Shown here in pieces: positions 23,533 to 31,541 of a stretch of 51,261 bases of DNA. Position 1 is the first letter of the stretch; each line of letters starts with the position of its first letter. This stretch comes from Candidatus Nitrosopelagicus sp. (GTDB taxonomy: Archaea; Thermoproteota; Nitrososphaeria; Nitrososphaerales; Nitrosopumilaceae). The notes beneath the pieces were generated by a model. The model searched no databases, was not told the origin of the DNA, and worked only from the letters and a program-made list of their open reading frames with translations. Made by a program: the position numbers and the translations under genes. The stretch lies in NCBI GenBank assembly GCA_028345575.1, contig JAOMDR010000008.1, positions 1 to 51,261 on the forward strand, given 5' to 3'.

Positions 23533-23590
23533 ATCAAAAAATTCTTTTTCTAATTTTATAATTTATTAGATCCCTATTTCATCATTCATT

Positions 23591-24001
23591 ATGGGATTAT
23601 TTGATAAAAAACCATCAATTTGTACTGTTTGTAATAAGGAAACAAAGCACAAGCATAAGGCAAAAAAAGAATGGTATGTAGAATCACCGCTATGTGGCGA
23701 GTGCTACATGGATAAAATGAAAGAATCATACGATTCAAACATTAAATCAAAATGTGCCACATGCGGTACACAAAAAAAGATTACAGATTTGTGGGAACCA
23801 AGATGGCAATGGGATATGAAAGGATTACTTTGTAAGACATGTTTTGATAACAAAGAAGGCGATTTTAAAACAAAAAAAGAATTTTGCGTTTTATGTAACA
23901 AAAAAATGGGATTCATTCGATATAATCCAAAACCAGAATGGAAGGTCAAGGGCCAACTATGCCGAAGATGCTGGGATGAACAGAAAGCAAAAAATAGTTA
24001 A
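23591..24001 (+). CDS. Multi-CxxC zinc-ribbon protein
   Basis: The 136 residues hold three pairs of zinc half-sites: CTVC with CGEC, CATC with CKTC, and CVLC with CRRC. Each pair is separated by a W-containing strand segment (KKEWYVESPLC, RWQWDMKGLLC, PEWKVKGQLC). The threefold internal repeat implies three stacked zinc ribbons. N-terminus MGLFDKK is like other small zinc proteins here. It is followed one base later by a C2H2 protein, so the two are probably translated together. Function unknown. Confidence 0.8.
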   Translation: MGLFDKKPSICTVCNKETKHKHKAKKEWYVESPLCGECYMDKMKESYDSNIKSKCATCGTQKKITDLWEPRWQWDMKGLLCKTCFDNKEGDFKTKKEFCVLCNKKMGFIRYNPKPEWKVKGQLCRRCWDEQKAKNS

Positions 24002-24002
24002 G

Positions 24003-24203
24003 ATGAAATTTTTTGAAAAATTTCCATGTGATAAATGTGATCTAAAATTTAAGAATCAAGAAAAGTTAATGCAACATCTCCAGATTACACATTACAAAGA
24101 TTTACCATACGACTGTAAAGAATGTGGTGAAAATTTCTCAAATATGGAAGATATGAGAACACATTTGCAAAGAAAGCACAGTTACAAAAAAGACAGAATC
24201 TAG
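24003..24203 (+). CDS. Two C2H2 zinc-finger protein
   Basis: ATG at 24003: MKFFEKFPCDKCDLKFKNQE. The fingers are CDKC...H-x3-H (LMQHLQITH) and CKECGENFSNMEDMRTHLQRKH. 66 residues. A much longer in-frame reading upstream to 23844 overlaps the zinc-ribbon gene and is spurious. It starts one base after the previous stop and ends interlocked with rpoP (CTAG). Likely nucleic-acid or protein binding. Confidence 0.82.
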   Translation: MKFFEKFPCDKCDLKFKNQEKLMQHLQITHYKDLPYDCKECGENFSNMEDMRTHLQRKHSYKKDRI

Positions 24204-24388
24204 ATTGCTTTTACGTTTCTAACAAGACCAGGTCTTTTCTTTGTAAATACTCTGAAACCACAGATACATTTGATTTCAGGAAGTCTTGCTAATTCTTCTA
24301 ATGCGGTTTCATGACCACATCTCATGCATTTGTAAAATACATCAAATTTTTCTTCAGAAAATGATTCTTCGAAATTCTCTTCAGACAT
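24200..24388 (-). CDS. rpoP: DNA-directed RNA polymerase subunit P (Rpb12)
   Basis: A 62-residue core subunit of archaeal RNA polymerase that holds one zinc ion. FYKCMRCGHETALEELARLP and the end TKKRPGLVRNVKAI are typical of the family. The second zinc half is KCICG (C41, C43), C-x-C instead of the usual C-x-x-C. The N-terminal 17 residues are an acidic extension. It follows rps10 on the same strand by 36 bases. Confidence 0.88.
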   Translation of the reverse strand: MSEENFEESFSEEKFDVFYKCMRCGHETALEELARLPEIKCICGFRVFTKKRPGLVRNVKAI

Positions 24389-24424
24389 AGTTGCTAATCA
24401 CGAGTTCCATAATAAAAGGCTAAG

Positions 24425-24733
24425 TTATTTTAGAGATAACTCAATGTAGACGTCATCAGGGATTTTTAGACGCATTAATTGTCTGATTGCTTTATCATCT
24501 GCGTTAAGATCAATAATTCTTCTGTGCATTCTCATCTCCCATTTTTCATATGTTTCAGTTCCGCTTCCGCATGGAGATTTACGGGTTACAACATTGAGAC
24601 GTTTAACGGGAAGTGGGGTTGGGCCTTTTACTTTAACACCAGTTTTTTTACCAATACCCATAATTTCATCACATACACCACCAAGCTTCAAAAGACTGGT
24701 ACTAGTTAATTTAATGCGAGCATTTTGAGCCAT
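24425..24733 (-). CDS. rps10: 30S ribosomal protein S10
   Basis: The 102 residues match archaeal S10: ARIKLTSTSLLKLGGVCDEI at the start, VKGPTPLPVKRLNVVTRKSP with the loop that reaches into the small-subunit head, and YEKWEMRMHRRIIDL. It lies 13 bases after EF-1alpha on the same strand, the common archaeal tuf-rps10 order, and is presumably made from the same transcript. Confidence 0.97.
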   Translation of the reverse strand: MAQNARIKLTSTSLLKLGGVCDEIMGIGKKTGVKVKGPTPLPVKRLNVVTRKSPCGSGTETYEKWEMRMHRRIIDLNADDKAIRQLMRLKIPDDVYIELSLK

Positions 24734-24746
24734 AATGACTCTATCT

Positions 24747-26045
24747 CTAAGGTGTGTGTGCTTCTGTAATTTCTTTTACGACACCGGCAGCAATTGTTGC
24801 ACCCATGTCTCTTAATGCAAATCTACCCATTTCAGGGAACTCACTAAATGTTTCAATTGGTGTTGGTCTTACAGGTCTGATTTTAACAATAGCAGAATCA
24901 CCAACTTTAAGGAACTTTGGATTTTCTTCATCCATTGCACCGGTTTGTGGATTAATTTTTCCTAGAAACTCGGTAATTGTTGCTGCAACTTGTGCGGTGT
25001 GAGCATGCATGACAGGGGTGTAGCCTGGTGCGATTGCAGTTGGATGATGAATAACTATAATTTGTGCTTTGAATTCTTTTGCAACATTTGGTGGTGCGTC
25101 TGGAGTTCCCAATACATCACCACGTTTGATATCTTTCTTTTCAATTCCTCTCAAGTTGAAACCAATGTTATCACCTGCTTCTGCACTTGGAAGTTCTGCA
25201 TGATGGGATTCAATAGATTTAATCTCACCTTGTGCACCAGATGGCATTACAACGATTTTTTGTCCTGGTTTCATCAATCCGGTTTCAACACGTCCTACAG
25301 GAACGGTTCCTACACCAGTGATTGAGTATACATCTTGAATTGGAAGTCTTAATGGTTTACCAGTTGGTTTTTCAGGTGCAACGAAATCATCAAATGCTTC
25401 TAAGAGTGTTTTACCGGAGTACCAACCCATGTTCTCAGATTTTTTAACTAGGTTATCACCTTTCCATCCAGAAACTGGAATGAATGGTACTTCATCTGGT
25501 TTGTAACCACATGATTTGATTAATCCTTTACCTTTCTCTACTGCTGCTTTGTAAGCATCTTCAGAAAAGTCACTGTCATCCATTTTGTTAATTGCAACGA
25601 TAATTTGACCTACACCAAGTGTCTTTAGTAAGAAAGCGTGTTCACGTGCTTGTCCACCAGGTGCAATTGCGGTATCAGTTTCACCAGGTTTTGCAGATAG
25701 TACAAGAACTGCACAGTCTGCTTCTGAAGCACCTGTAATCATGTTTTTGATAAAGTCTCTGTGTCCAGGAGCGTCGATTAATGTATAATTGAATTTTGGG
25801 GTATCGAATTTTTGGAAAGCAAGGTCGATTGTAATACCTCTTTCTCTTTCGTCTTTGATGTTATCCATGACCCAAGCATACTTGAAGGTATCACCCTTTC
25901 CAGTTTTCTCAGATTCAGCGGCATGAGCATCAATTGTTCTTTGGTCAACTACACCAAGATCCATCAAAAAGTGACCCATTGTTGTGGACTTGCCATTATC
26001 AATGTGTCCTGTGATAATCATGTTCAGGTGTGGTTTGTCTGCCAT
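24747..26045 (-). CDS. tuf: Translation elongation factor EF-1 alpha
   Basis: GTPase that delivers aminoacyl-tRNA to the ribosome. The 432 residues carry G1 GHIDNGKST (13-21), DAPGHRDF (G3), NKMD (G4) and SGWKGDN, followed by two beta-barrel domains (RPTPIETFSEFPEMGRFALR near the end). TTATAAAG on the minus strand at 26066-26073 is centred 25 bases from the ATG, so the transcript is leaderless or nearly so. It heads the minus-strand set tuf-rps10-rpoP. Confidence 0.98.
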   Translation of the reverse strand: MADKPHLNMIITGHIDNGKSTTMGHFLMDLGVVDQRTIDAHAAESEKTGKGDTFKYAWVMDNIKDERERGITIDLAFQKFDTPKFNYTLIDAPGHRDFIKNMITGASEADCAVLVLSAKPGETDTAIAPGGQAREHAFLLKTLGVGQIIVAINKMDDSDFSEDAYKAAVEKGKGLIKSCGYKPDEVPFIPVSGWKGDNLVKKSENMGWYSGKTLLEAFDDFVAPEKPTGKPLRLPIQDVYSITGVGTVPVGRVETGLMKPGQKIVVMPSGAQGEIKSIESHHAELPSAEAGDNIGFNLRGIEKKDIKRGDVLGTPDAPPNVAKEFKAQIIVIHHPTAIAPGYTPVMHAHTAQVAATITEFLGKINPQTGAMDEENPKFLKVGDSAIVKIRPVRPTPIETFSEFPEMGRFALRDMGATIAAGVVKEITEAHTP

Positions 26046-26066
26046 AGAAAATTCCTGTCAAGTCCG

Positions 26067-26074
26067 CTTTATAA
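26067..26074 (-). promoter_or_regulatory. TATA box of the EF-1 alpha operon
   Basis: The minus strand reads GATTATAAAGCGG, a near-consensus box centred about 25 bases from the EF-1 alpha ATG. Confidence 0.6.
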
Positions 26075-26153
26075 TCATTTTGATTTTTTCCAATTTTTGC
26101 TATCATTTTTTGAAATATTTAGATCACAAGAAATTTGTGATTTTAACATATAG

Positions 26154-26160
26154 TATAAAT
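26154..26160 (+). promoter_or_regulatory. TATA box of fbp
   Basis: TATAAAT, centred 26 bases before the fbp ATG at 26183, one of the clearest boxes in the window. Confidence 0.65.
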
Positions 26161-26182
26161 CAAAGAAGAAAAAATCGTTAGT

Positions 26183-27319
26183 ATGAAAATTACAGTATCA
26201 GTAATCAAAGCAGATGTTGGAGGAATTGGTGGACATACCAGACCTAGTGATAATTTAATTCAAGCAGTAAGAGATACAGTAAGCGCTTCATCAGATTTAC
26301 TAATTGATCATTATATTGGTTATTGTGGAGATGACGTACACATTGTCATGAGTCATACACATGGAGTGGATAATGAAAAAATTCACAAATTAGCTTATGA
26401 TTCGTTTGTTGCAGGAACTGCAGTTGCAAAAAAGGAGGGGCTATATGGTGCAGGTCAAGATTTGTTAAAAGATTCTTTTTCAGGAAATGTAAAAGGAATG
26501 GGACCAGGAGTAGCAGAATTAGAATTTGAGGAAAGAGCAAATGAAGCATTTACAGTTTTTGCAGCAGATAAAACAGAACCAGGATGTTTCAACTATCCAA
26601 TGTACAGATTATTTGTGGATGCACTAAGTAACACAGGATTGATTGTAAACAAATCACTTGCAAAAGGTGTTGATTTTTACATAATGGATGTTGAAGAAGC
26701 TACAATTGCAAAATTATCATTATGGGAAGATAAACCAGTGTTAGAAGCTGCACTGATGTATCCAGGAAGATATGTTATTTCATCAATTACTACAAAAGAT
26801 GGGGAACCAATTATGGATGCATCGACAGATAGATTACATAACATTGCAGGGACATATGTTGGTAAAGATGATCCAGTTTGTATTGTAAGAACACAAAAAA
26901 TGTTCCCAGCTACAGAAGAAGCAGGAAGTGTATTCAATAATCCACATTATGTAGCAGGAAACACAAGAGGAAGTCACAACATGCCATTAATGCCTGTAAA
27001 ATTAAATTCTGCAGCAACTATCAATTTCTGTATTCCAATTGTTGAATCACTTGTTTTTAGTATGCACGATGGAAAGTTCACAGGTCCATTTGACGGATTC
27101 TCAACACCAGATTGGGATTACATAAGAGAACAAGCAACAATCAAAGCACTTGCAATTAGAAGTCAAGGATTTATCCATCCAGCAACACTTGTCCCAGATG
27201 AATTAGAATATGCAGAAGGATACAAAGATGTGATGACAGGACTCAAAGAAAAAATGATCCCAATGGATTCAAAATCAGATACTAGTGAAAGAAAAGAAAA
27301 TTATGAAGATCCAGACTAA
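26183..27319 (+). CDS. fbp: Fructose-1,6-bisphosphate aldolase/phosphatase
   Basis: A bifunctional gluconeogenic enzyme that joins two triose phosphates and dephosphorylates the product to fructose-6-phosphate. The 378 residues are full length. Metal ligands D11 and H18 (KADVGGIGGHTRPS) and D50-D51 (YCGDDVHIV) are visible. The later GPFDGFSTPDWDYIREQA and FIHPATLVPDELEYAEGYKD are family-typical. In an autotroph it channels fixed carbon into sugars and needs no separate aldolase. A clear TATA box precedes it. Confidence 0.96.
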   Translation: MKITVSVIKADVGGIGGHTRPSDNLIQAVRDTVSASSDLLIDHYIGYCGDDVHIVMSHTHGVDNEKIHKLAYDSFVAGTAVAKKEGLYGAGQDLLKDSFSGNVKGMGPGVAELEFEERANEAFTVFAADKTEPGCFNYPMYRLFVDALSNTGLIVNKSLAKGVDFYIMDVEEATIAKLSLWEDKPVLEAALMYPGRYVISSITTKDGEPIMDASTDRLHNIAGTYVGKDDPVCIVRTQKMFPATEEAGSVFNNPHYVAGNTRGSHNMPLMPVKLNSAATINFCIPIVESLVFSMHDGKFTGPFDGFSTPDWDYIREQATIKALAIRSQGFIHPATLVPDELEYAEGYKDVMTGLKEKMIPMDSKSDTSERKENYEDPD

Positions 27320-27372
27320 AGATCAGATATTTTTTAGGTAAAGATTAAATCAATTGTTATCATAGCACACAC

Positions 27373-27801
27373 ATGATTTCAAAGTATGAATTTCAATTTT
27401 CATTCTTATCTCATAGTGTAACAAAGATTGCAATGACTGTTGCCGCAATATTGACATTTTCACATATCGTGGTTCAATTATTTGGACAGACCATCCCAGA
27501 CATTTTCTTACCAGTCTTCAAAGATATTGGTGCAGGATTCATCATAGTTGCAGCATTTGGATTTGCAATAGCATGGTTTCTAAAAGCCCGACCACATAAC
27601 AGACCAAAACACTACTCAATAGTAGCATTTGATATCGATGGAAAAGAAACGGTGTTACCAGGATTACGAACCGAATTTAGAAATCATGATGTGGCATGGA
27701 GTTTTATGAAACAATACAAAGAGGCATATCCATTAAACAATTTTGCATTAGTGTCAGATGTTAAAAAGGATCGAAAAAAAGTTATGTTCAGATATATTTA
27801 G
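27373..27801 (+). CDS. Two-helix membrane protein of unknown function
   Basis: The 142 residues have two membrane helices (about 18-38, TKIAMTVAAILTFSHIVVQL, and 50-70, GAGFIIVAAFGFAIAWFL). A cytoplasmic or external domain follows with VAFDIDGKETVLPGLRTEFR and SDVKKDRKKVMFRYI. No family recognised. The gene lies between fbp and lig on the same strand. Confidence 0.7.
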   Translation: MISKYEFQFSFLSHSVTKIAMTVAAILTFSHIVVQLFGQTIPDIFLPVFKDIGAGFIIVAAFGFAIAWFLKARPHNRPKHYSIVAFDIDGKETVLPGLRTEFRNHDVAWSFMKQYKEAYPLNNFALVSDVKKDRKKVMFRYI

Positions 27802-27843
27802 AACAAAAGTTAATCAAATAAAAGAACAAATCTAAAACAATAC

Positions 27844-29601
27844 ATGAAATTTTCAATTATTTCGGACGCATTTCAAAAGATGGAAGGAACAAGTAAGAGA
27901 CTTGAGTTAACAGACATTCTTGTAAAATTATTACAGGAGATTCCACAAGATGTGATTTCAAAAGCAATTTACTTAATTCAAGGGAAATTAAGACCTAATT
28001 TTGAAGGAGTTGAACTTGGGATAGCAGAAAAACTTGTGATGAAAGCAATGTCAAAATCAGCAGGAATACCATTAAAAAAAATTGAAGAGGATTATAACAA
28101 AGGCGGAGATTTAGGACAAACTGCAGAAAATATTTTACAGCAAAAAATTCAGACAACATTTGCATCAGAAATAATTACGTTGGAGAAGGTTTACGAGACA
28201 TTATTCAAAATTTCAAATCTAGAAGGAAAAGGATCACAAGAAATGAAGATGAAGTACGTTTCAAGTATGTTAAATGATGCAACACCTCAAGAATCAAAAT
28301 TCATTTTAAAGATTTTACTAGGCACATTACGACTAGGTATTGCAGAAAATACAGTCATGGATGCATTAGCAATTGCATTTACAGGAAAAAAAGAAAATAG
28401 AGAGATAATAGAAAACGCATACAATGTTTCAAGTGATTTAGGAAAAGTTGCAGAAGTTATTTCTATTGGAGGTCTTGAAGAAATTGAAAAATTTGAAATT
28501 AAATTATTTAGTCCAATTAGACCAATGTTAGCTGACAGAACTAAGAGTGGAGAAGAAACAGTTGAAAAATTTCAGGAAAAATTTGCTGCAGAATACAAAT
28601 TAGATGGAGAGCGAGCACAAATTCATAAACAAAAAGACAAGATAGAGATTTTTTCTAGAAGTTTAGAAATAATTACATCATATTATCCAGACATAGTTGA
28701 AAAAATTTCAAAGTTAATTATTTCAGATGACGTAATTTTAGAGGCAGAAGTAGTTGCGATGAATTCAAATTCTGGAGATTTCTTGCCATTTCAAGAATTA
28801 ATGCATAGACGAAGAAAATATGAAATTGATGAAGCTGTAGTAAAATATCCTATTACAGTTAATTTCTTCGATGTATTATTTTCAGATGGAAAAAATTGTA
28901 TGGAAATGAAATATGAAGAAAGGAGAAAATTATTAGAGAAAATTATCAAACAAGATGATTTTGCCAGACTTATTCCAATGTCAATTATAGAAAATGAAGA
29001 GCAAGTTTTAGAAATTTTAGAAAATTCAATCAATTCAGGATGCGAAGGTTTGATGTTGAAACATCTAGACTCCACATATCGAGCAGGTATTAGAGGAAGT
29101 AATTGGTTAAAACTAAAAAGAGAATATCAAAATGAATTAGGAGATAGTCTTGATTTAGTAGTCATCGGGGCATTTTTTGGAAAGGGTAGAAGAACCGGAA
29201 AATATGGAACATTACTGTTAGCGACATACAACGATGAGGAAGATATTTTTCCAAGCATTTGTAAAGTTGGAACAGGATTTACAGATGAAAGTTTAGATCA
29301 ATTATATCAAATTCTGTCACCTAAAGTTACCTTGAAAAAGAATCCAAGAATTATTAGTGAAATGCAAGCAGATGTGTGGTTTGAACCAGAATTAGTTATA
29401 GAAATTGTCGCATCAGAGATTACACAAAGTCCAATTCATAAAACAGCATTAGATAAGCTAAAAGATAAAACAGGATTAGCGTTACGATTCCCAAAATTCA
29501 CAGGAAAAATTAGAACAGAGAAAAATTCAGAAGATGCATCAACAGATGAGGAAGTTATAGCACTCTATAAAGGACAAAAAAAGACAGTAAATCAGGATTG
29601 A
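27844..29601 (+). CDS. lig: ATP-dependent DNA ligase
   Basis: Seals nicks after FEN-1 processing in replication and repair. The 585 residues contain an N-terminal DNA-binding domain (1-220), then the nucleotidyltransferase core with K252 in YKLDGERAQIH as the adenylated lysine. IFSRSLEIIT, LEAEVVAMN, EGLMLKHLDSTYRAG and NWLKLKREY follow, and an OB domain ends the protein. This is the usual archaeal ligase architecture. It is followed by a PhoU-like gene and endA. Confidence 0.97.
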   Translation: MKFSIISDAFQKMEGTSKRLELTDILVKLLQEIPQDVISKAIYLIQGKLRPNFEGVELGIAEKLVMKAMSKSAGIPLKKIEEDYNKGGDLGQTAENILQQKIQTTFASEIITLEKVYETLFKISNLEGKGSQEMKMKYVSSMLNDATPQESKFILKILLGTLRLGIAENTVMDALAIAFTGKKENREIIENAYNVSSDLGKVAEVISIGGLEEIEKFEIKLFSPIRPMLADRTKSGEETVEKFQEKFAAEYKLDGERAQIHKQKDKIEIFSRSLEIITSYYPDIVEKISKLIISDDVILEAEVVAMNSNSGDFLPFQELMHRRRKYEIDEAVVKYPITVNFFDVLFSDGKNCMEMKYEERRKLLEKIIKQDDFARLIPMSIIENEEQVLEILENSINSGCEGLMLKHLDSTYRAGIRGSNWLKLKREYQNELGDSLDLVVIGAFFGKGRRTGKYGTLLLATYNDEEDIFPSICKVGTGFTDESLDQLYQILSPKVTLKKNPRIISEMQADVWFEPELVIEIVASEITQSPIHKTALDKLKDKTGLALRFPKFTGKIRTEKNSEDASTDEEVIALYKGQKKTVNQD

Positions 29602-29657
29602 GTTAAATTCGTTTAACCAAGCCTTAATATTCAGTCCGAATGTTATGGTAACTTGTT

Positions 29658-30308
29658 ATGTACAGTGGGGAATTAGAAGTACAGGCAAAACGTAAAGCAG
29701 TTGCCGTGTTACAAGATGAAATTAATAGAATATTAAATGCAGGAAGAAGTCTATCACAATTACCAGAATTAATTGTAAAAAAAGATAAAGCTGGAATTAA
29801 AGATGCTCTAGAACAAATTGCTTCATTAGAAGAAGAAGTTGAGAGTTTGAGAAGAAAGATTACAAGAGATGTAGCAGACGTTGGAGGTCTAATTTTAAAC
29901 CGTGAAAATCTACTAAATACTGCATATACCATGGATGAGATTGCAGGATATATCACAGGAATTGCATTCAAATTATCAAACATTAAAGCAAGCACACTAA
30001 AGTCATCAAAATTAGAGGGAGACCTAACAGAGTTAATCGAATTGGTGGTAGATGAAATTTACAAATTAAATGAAATTATTAGAAGTCTAAATTCAGACTC
30101 TGCAAAATCAATCGAACTAGCACAAGATACACAAAAACTAGAAAGAGAGATAGATATCAAATATAGAAAAATGGTATTGAAAGCACTTGAAATTTCTACT
30201 ACAAGTGAAATGCTATTGATGAAAGATACCATAGAAGGAATTGAAGAAATGGCAGACAAATGTCAAGAAGTTTCAGATTCATTCATTCTTTTGGCATTGA
30301 GTTTATAG
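29658..30308 (+). CDS. PhoU/DUF47-like helical protein
   Basis: The 216 residues are almost all helix, with two similar helical-bundle halves: RKAVAVLQDEINRILNAGRS and later LEREIDIKYRKMVLKALEIS. Regularly spaced E and D (MDEIAGYITGIAF, IEGIEEMADKCQEVSD) could hold metals, as in the PhoU-like DUF47 proteins linked to phosphate transport. No pit transporter is adjacent, so the role is inferred weakly. EndA begins two bases after its stop. Confidence 0.72.
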   Translation: MYSGELEVQAKRKAVAVLQDEINRILNAGRSLSQLPELIVKKDKAGIKDALEQIASLEEEVESLRRKITRDVADVGGLILNRENLLNTAYTMDEIAGYITGIAFKLSNIKASTLKSSKLEGDLTELIELVVDEIYKLNEIIRSLNSDSAKSIELAQDTQKLEREIDIKYRKMVLKALEISTTSEMLLMKDTIEGIEEMADKCQEVSDSFILLALSL

Positions 30309-30310
30309 TT

Positions 30311-30847
30311 TTGAAGACAGAACTACTAGAGAATCGTTTGATTGTATGGAACATAGAAGATTCTAAAAAATTATTCAGTCAAGGATATTATGGAAAACCA
30401 ATTGGAATTCCAAAACCAAAATTAGATGAGATAAACGTTCCATTAATTTTAGATTTAATTGAAGGATACTATCTAATGAATAAATCAAAAATTCAGATTT
30501 ACAAAAATAAGAAAAAAATTACGATGAAAAAAATGTTTGAAATTTGTCAAGAACAACACCATAATTTTGAAAAAATGTTTCAAGTGTACAGAGATTTTAG
30601 AGATAAAGGTTACATTGTTAATCCAGGTATAAAATTTGGATGTGATTTTGCAGTTTATCAAAAAGGACCAGGGATTGATCATGCACCATTCTTAGTTCAA
30701 GTGTACAACAGAAATGAAAGTATTACATCAACAGACATTGTATTGGCAGGAAGATTAGCAGCTAGTGTTAAAAAACAATTCATTTTGGCAATTCCTTTTG
30801 GAAAAGATAGAGTAGATTATGTTGCACTCGATTGGTGGAAAGCTTAG
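30311..30847 (+). CDS. endA: tRNA-splicing endonuclease EndA
   Basis: Cuts introns from precursor tRNA at bulge-helix-bulge motifs. From the TTG at 30311 the protein has 178 residues, the homotetramer-type length. The N-terminal domain precedes the catalytic C-terminal domain: YRDFRDKGYIVNPGIKFGCD contains the tyrosine and the GxKFG fold, PGIDHAPFLVQV holds the catalytic histidine, and AASVKKQFILAI holds the lysine. I chose the TTG because it sits three bases past the previous stop, while the longer frame overlaps the PhoU-like gene. Its likely substrate, tRNA-Ser(CGA), is encoded at 730-829. Confidence 0.92.
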   Translation: MKTELLENRLIVWNIEDSKKLFSQGYYGKPIGIPKPKLDEINVPLILDLIEGYYLMNKSKIQIYKNKKKITMKKMFEICQEQHHNFEKMFQVYRDFRDKGYIVNPGIKFGCDFAVYQKGPGIDHAPFLVQVYNRNESITSTDIVLAGRLAASVKKQFILAIPFGKDRVDYVALDWWKA

Positions 30848-31215
30848 AAGCTTTTGATGTGACCGGCTATTTTATCAAATATTTCAAATTGTGCTTTTGA
30901 TACCTTGAATTCAAAGCTATTTTTCCATTTTCCATAAATTCTAACACCTTTTGACGTAGGATCAATGGTTATTGTTGCATCATCGACAGATTGTTGTGCA
31001 ATAAGTTCGTTTAAGACAGAGTCAGAATTTAGTGTGTCAGCTATTTTTCCACCTTGCCATTCAACTTTAGTAACTTTTTTTGTGCCAAAATGTCCAGAAG
31101 TTTCCAAAATAGTTCGTGCTGTAAGATCGAGAGGTTTTTCTGCTTGTCTTTTAACAATGAAGTGAGCCTGAAAACGGTCCTGTGCGCCCCATGGAAGTGG
31201 ATTTGGATCTTGCAT
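30844..31215 (-). CDS. Hypothetical protein, 123 residues
   Basis: MQDPNPLPWGAQDRFQAHFI, then several strands (KKVTKVEWQGGKIAD, DATITIDPTSKGVRIYGKW) and a C-terminal helix (FEIFDKIAGHIKSF). Soluble, no cysteine. Not recognised. It is the second gene of a two-gene minus-strand set with the 78-residue protein two bases upstream. Its stop interlocks with that of endA (TTAG). Confidence 0.68.
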   Translation of the reverse strand: MQDPNPLPWGAQDRFQAHFIVKRQAEKPLDLTARTILETSGHFGTKKVTKVEWQGGKIADTLNSDSVLNELIAQQSVDDATITIDPTSKGVRIYGKWKNSFEFKVSKAQFEIFDKIAGHIKSF

Positions 31216-31217
31216 GA

Positions 31218-31454
31218 TTATCCCTTTTGTATTATCTGAATGACATCAATGTTTGTTCCAGTGACGTCTAAACAGCCTTTGTTTGTAACCATTCGAGTTG
31301 TTTGTGAAAACACTCTACTGTAATAATCATCATTTTCAACATCATCAGTTGCAATTTCTTTTGGGGTTGAATCTATAGCGATCTCTTTTAACATATCTGA
31401 AAATTTTTCAGGTATTGATTTAATGACAAATGTTTCAGGTTCGGTATCATGCAT
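31218..31454 (-). CDS. Hypothetical protein, 78 residues
   Basis: MHDTEPETFVIKSIPEKFSD, acidic middle (ATDDVENDDYYSRVF) and a strand-rich end (GCLDVTGTNIDVIQIIQKG). No known motif. It is translated just ahead of the 123-residue protein, two bases apart, so the pair is probably functionally linked. Confidence 0.65.
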   Translation of the reverse strand: MHDTEPETFVIKSIPEKFSDMLKEIAIDSTPKEIATDDVENDDYYSRVFSQTTRMVTNKGCLDVTGTNIDVIQIIQKG

Positions 31455-31541
31455 TAGCTATCTTCAAGATTACCCACAAATAAAGATAATTCTCTAGTGA
31501 CAAGTAATTAATATTGGAAATCTAACAAAATTTTTGTCAGA

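Noticed and set aside
23844-24002. Upstream extension of the C2H2 protein at 24003
   Set aside because: It overlaps the zinc-ribbon gene in another frame; the ATG at 24003 follows that stop by one base and gives a clean two-finger protein.
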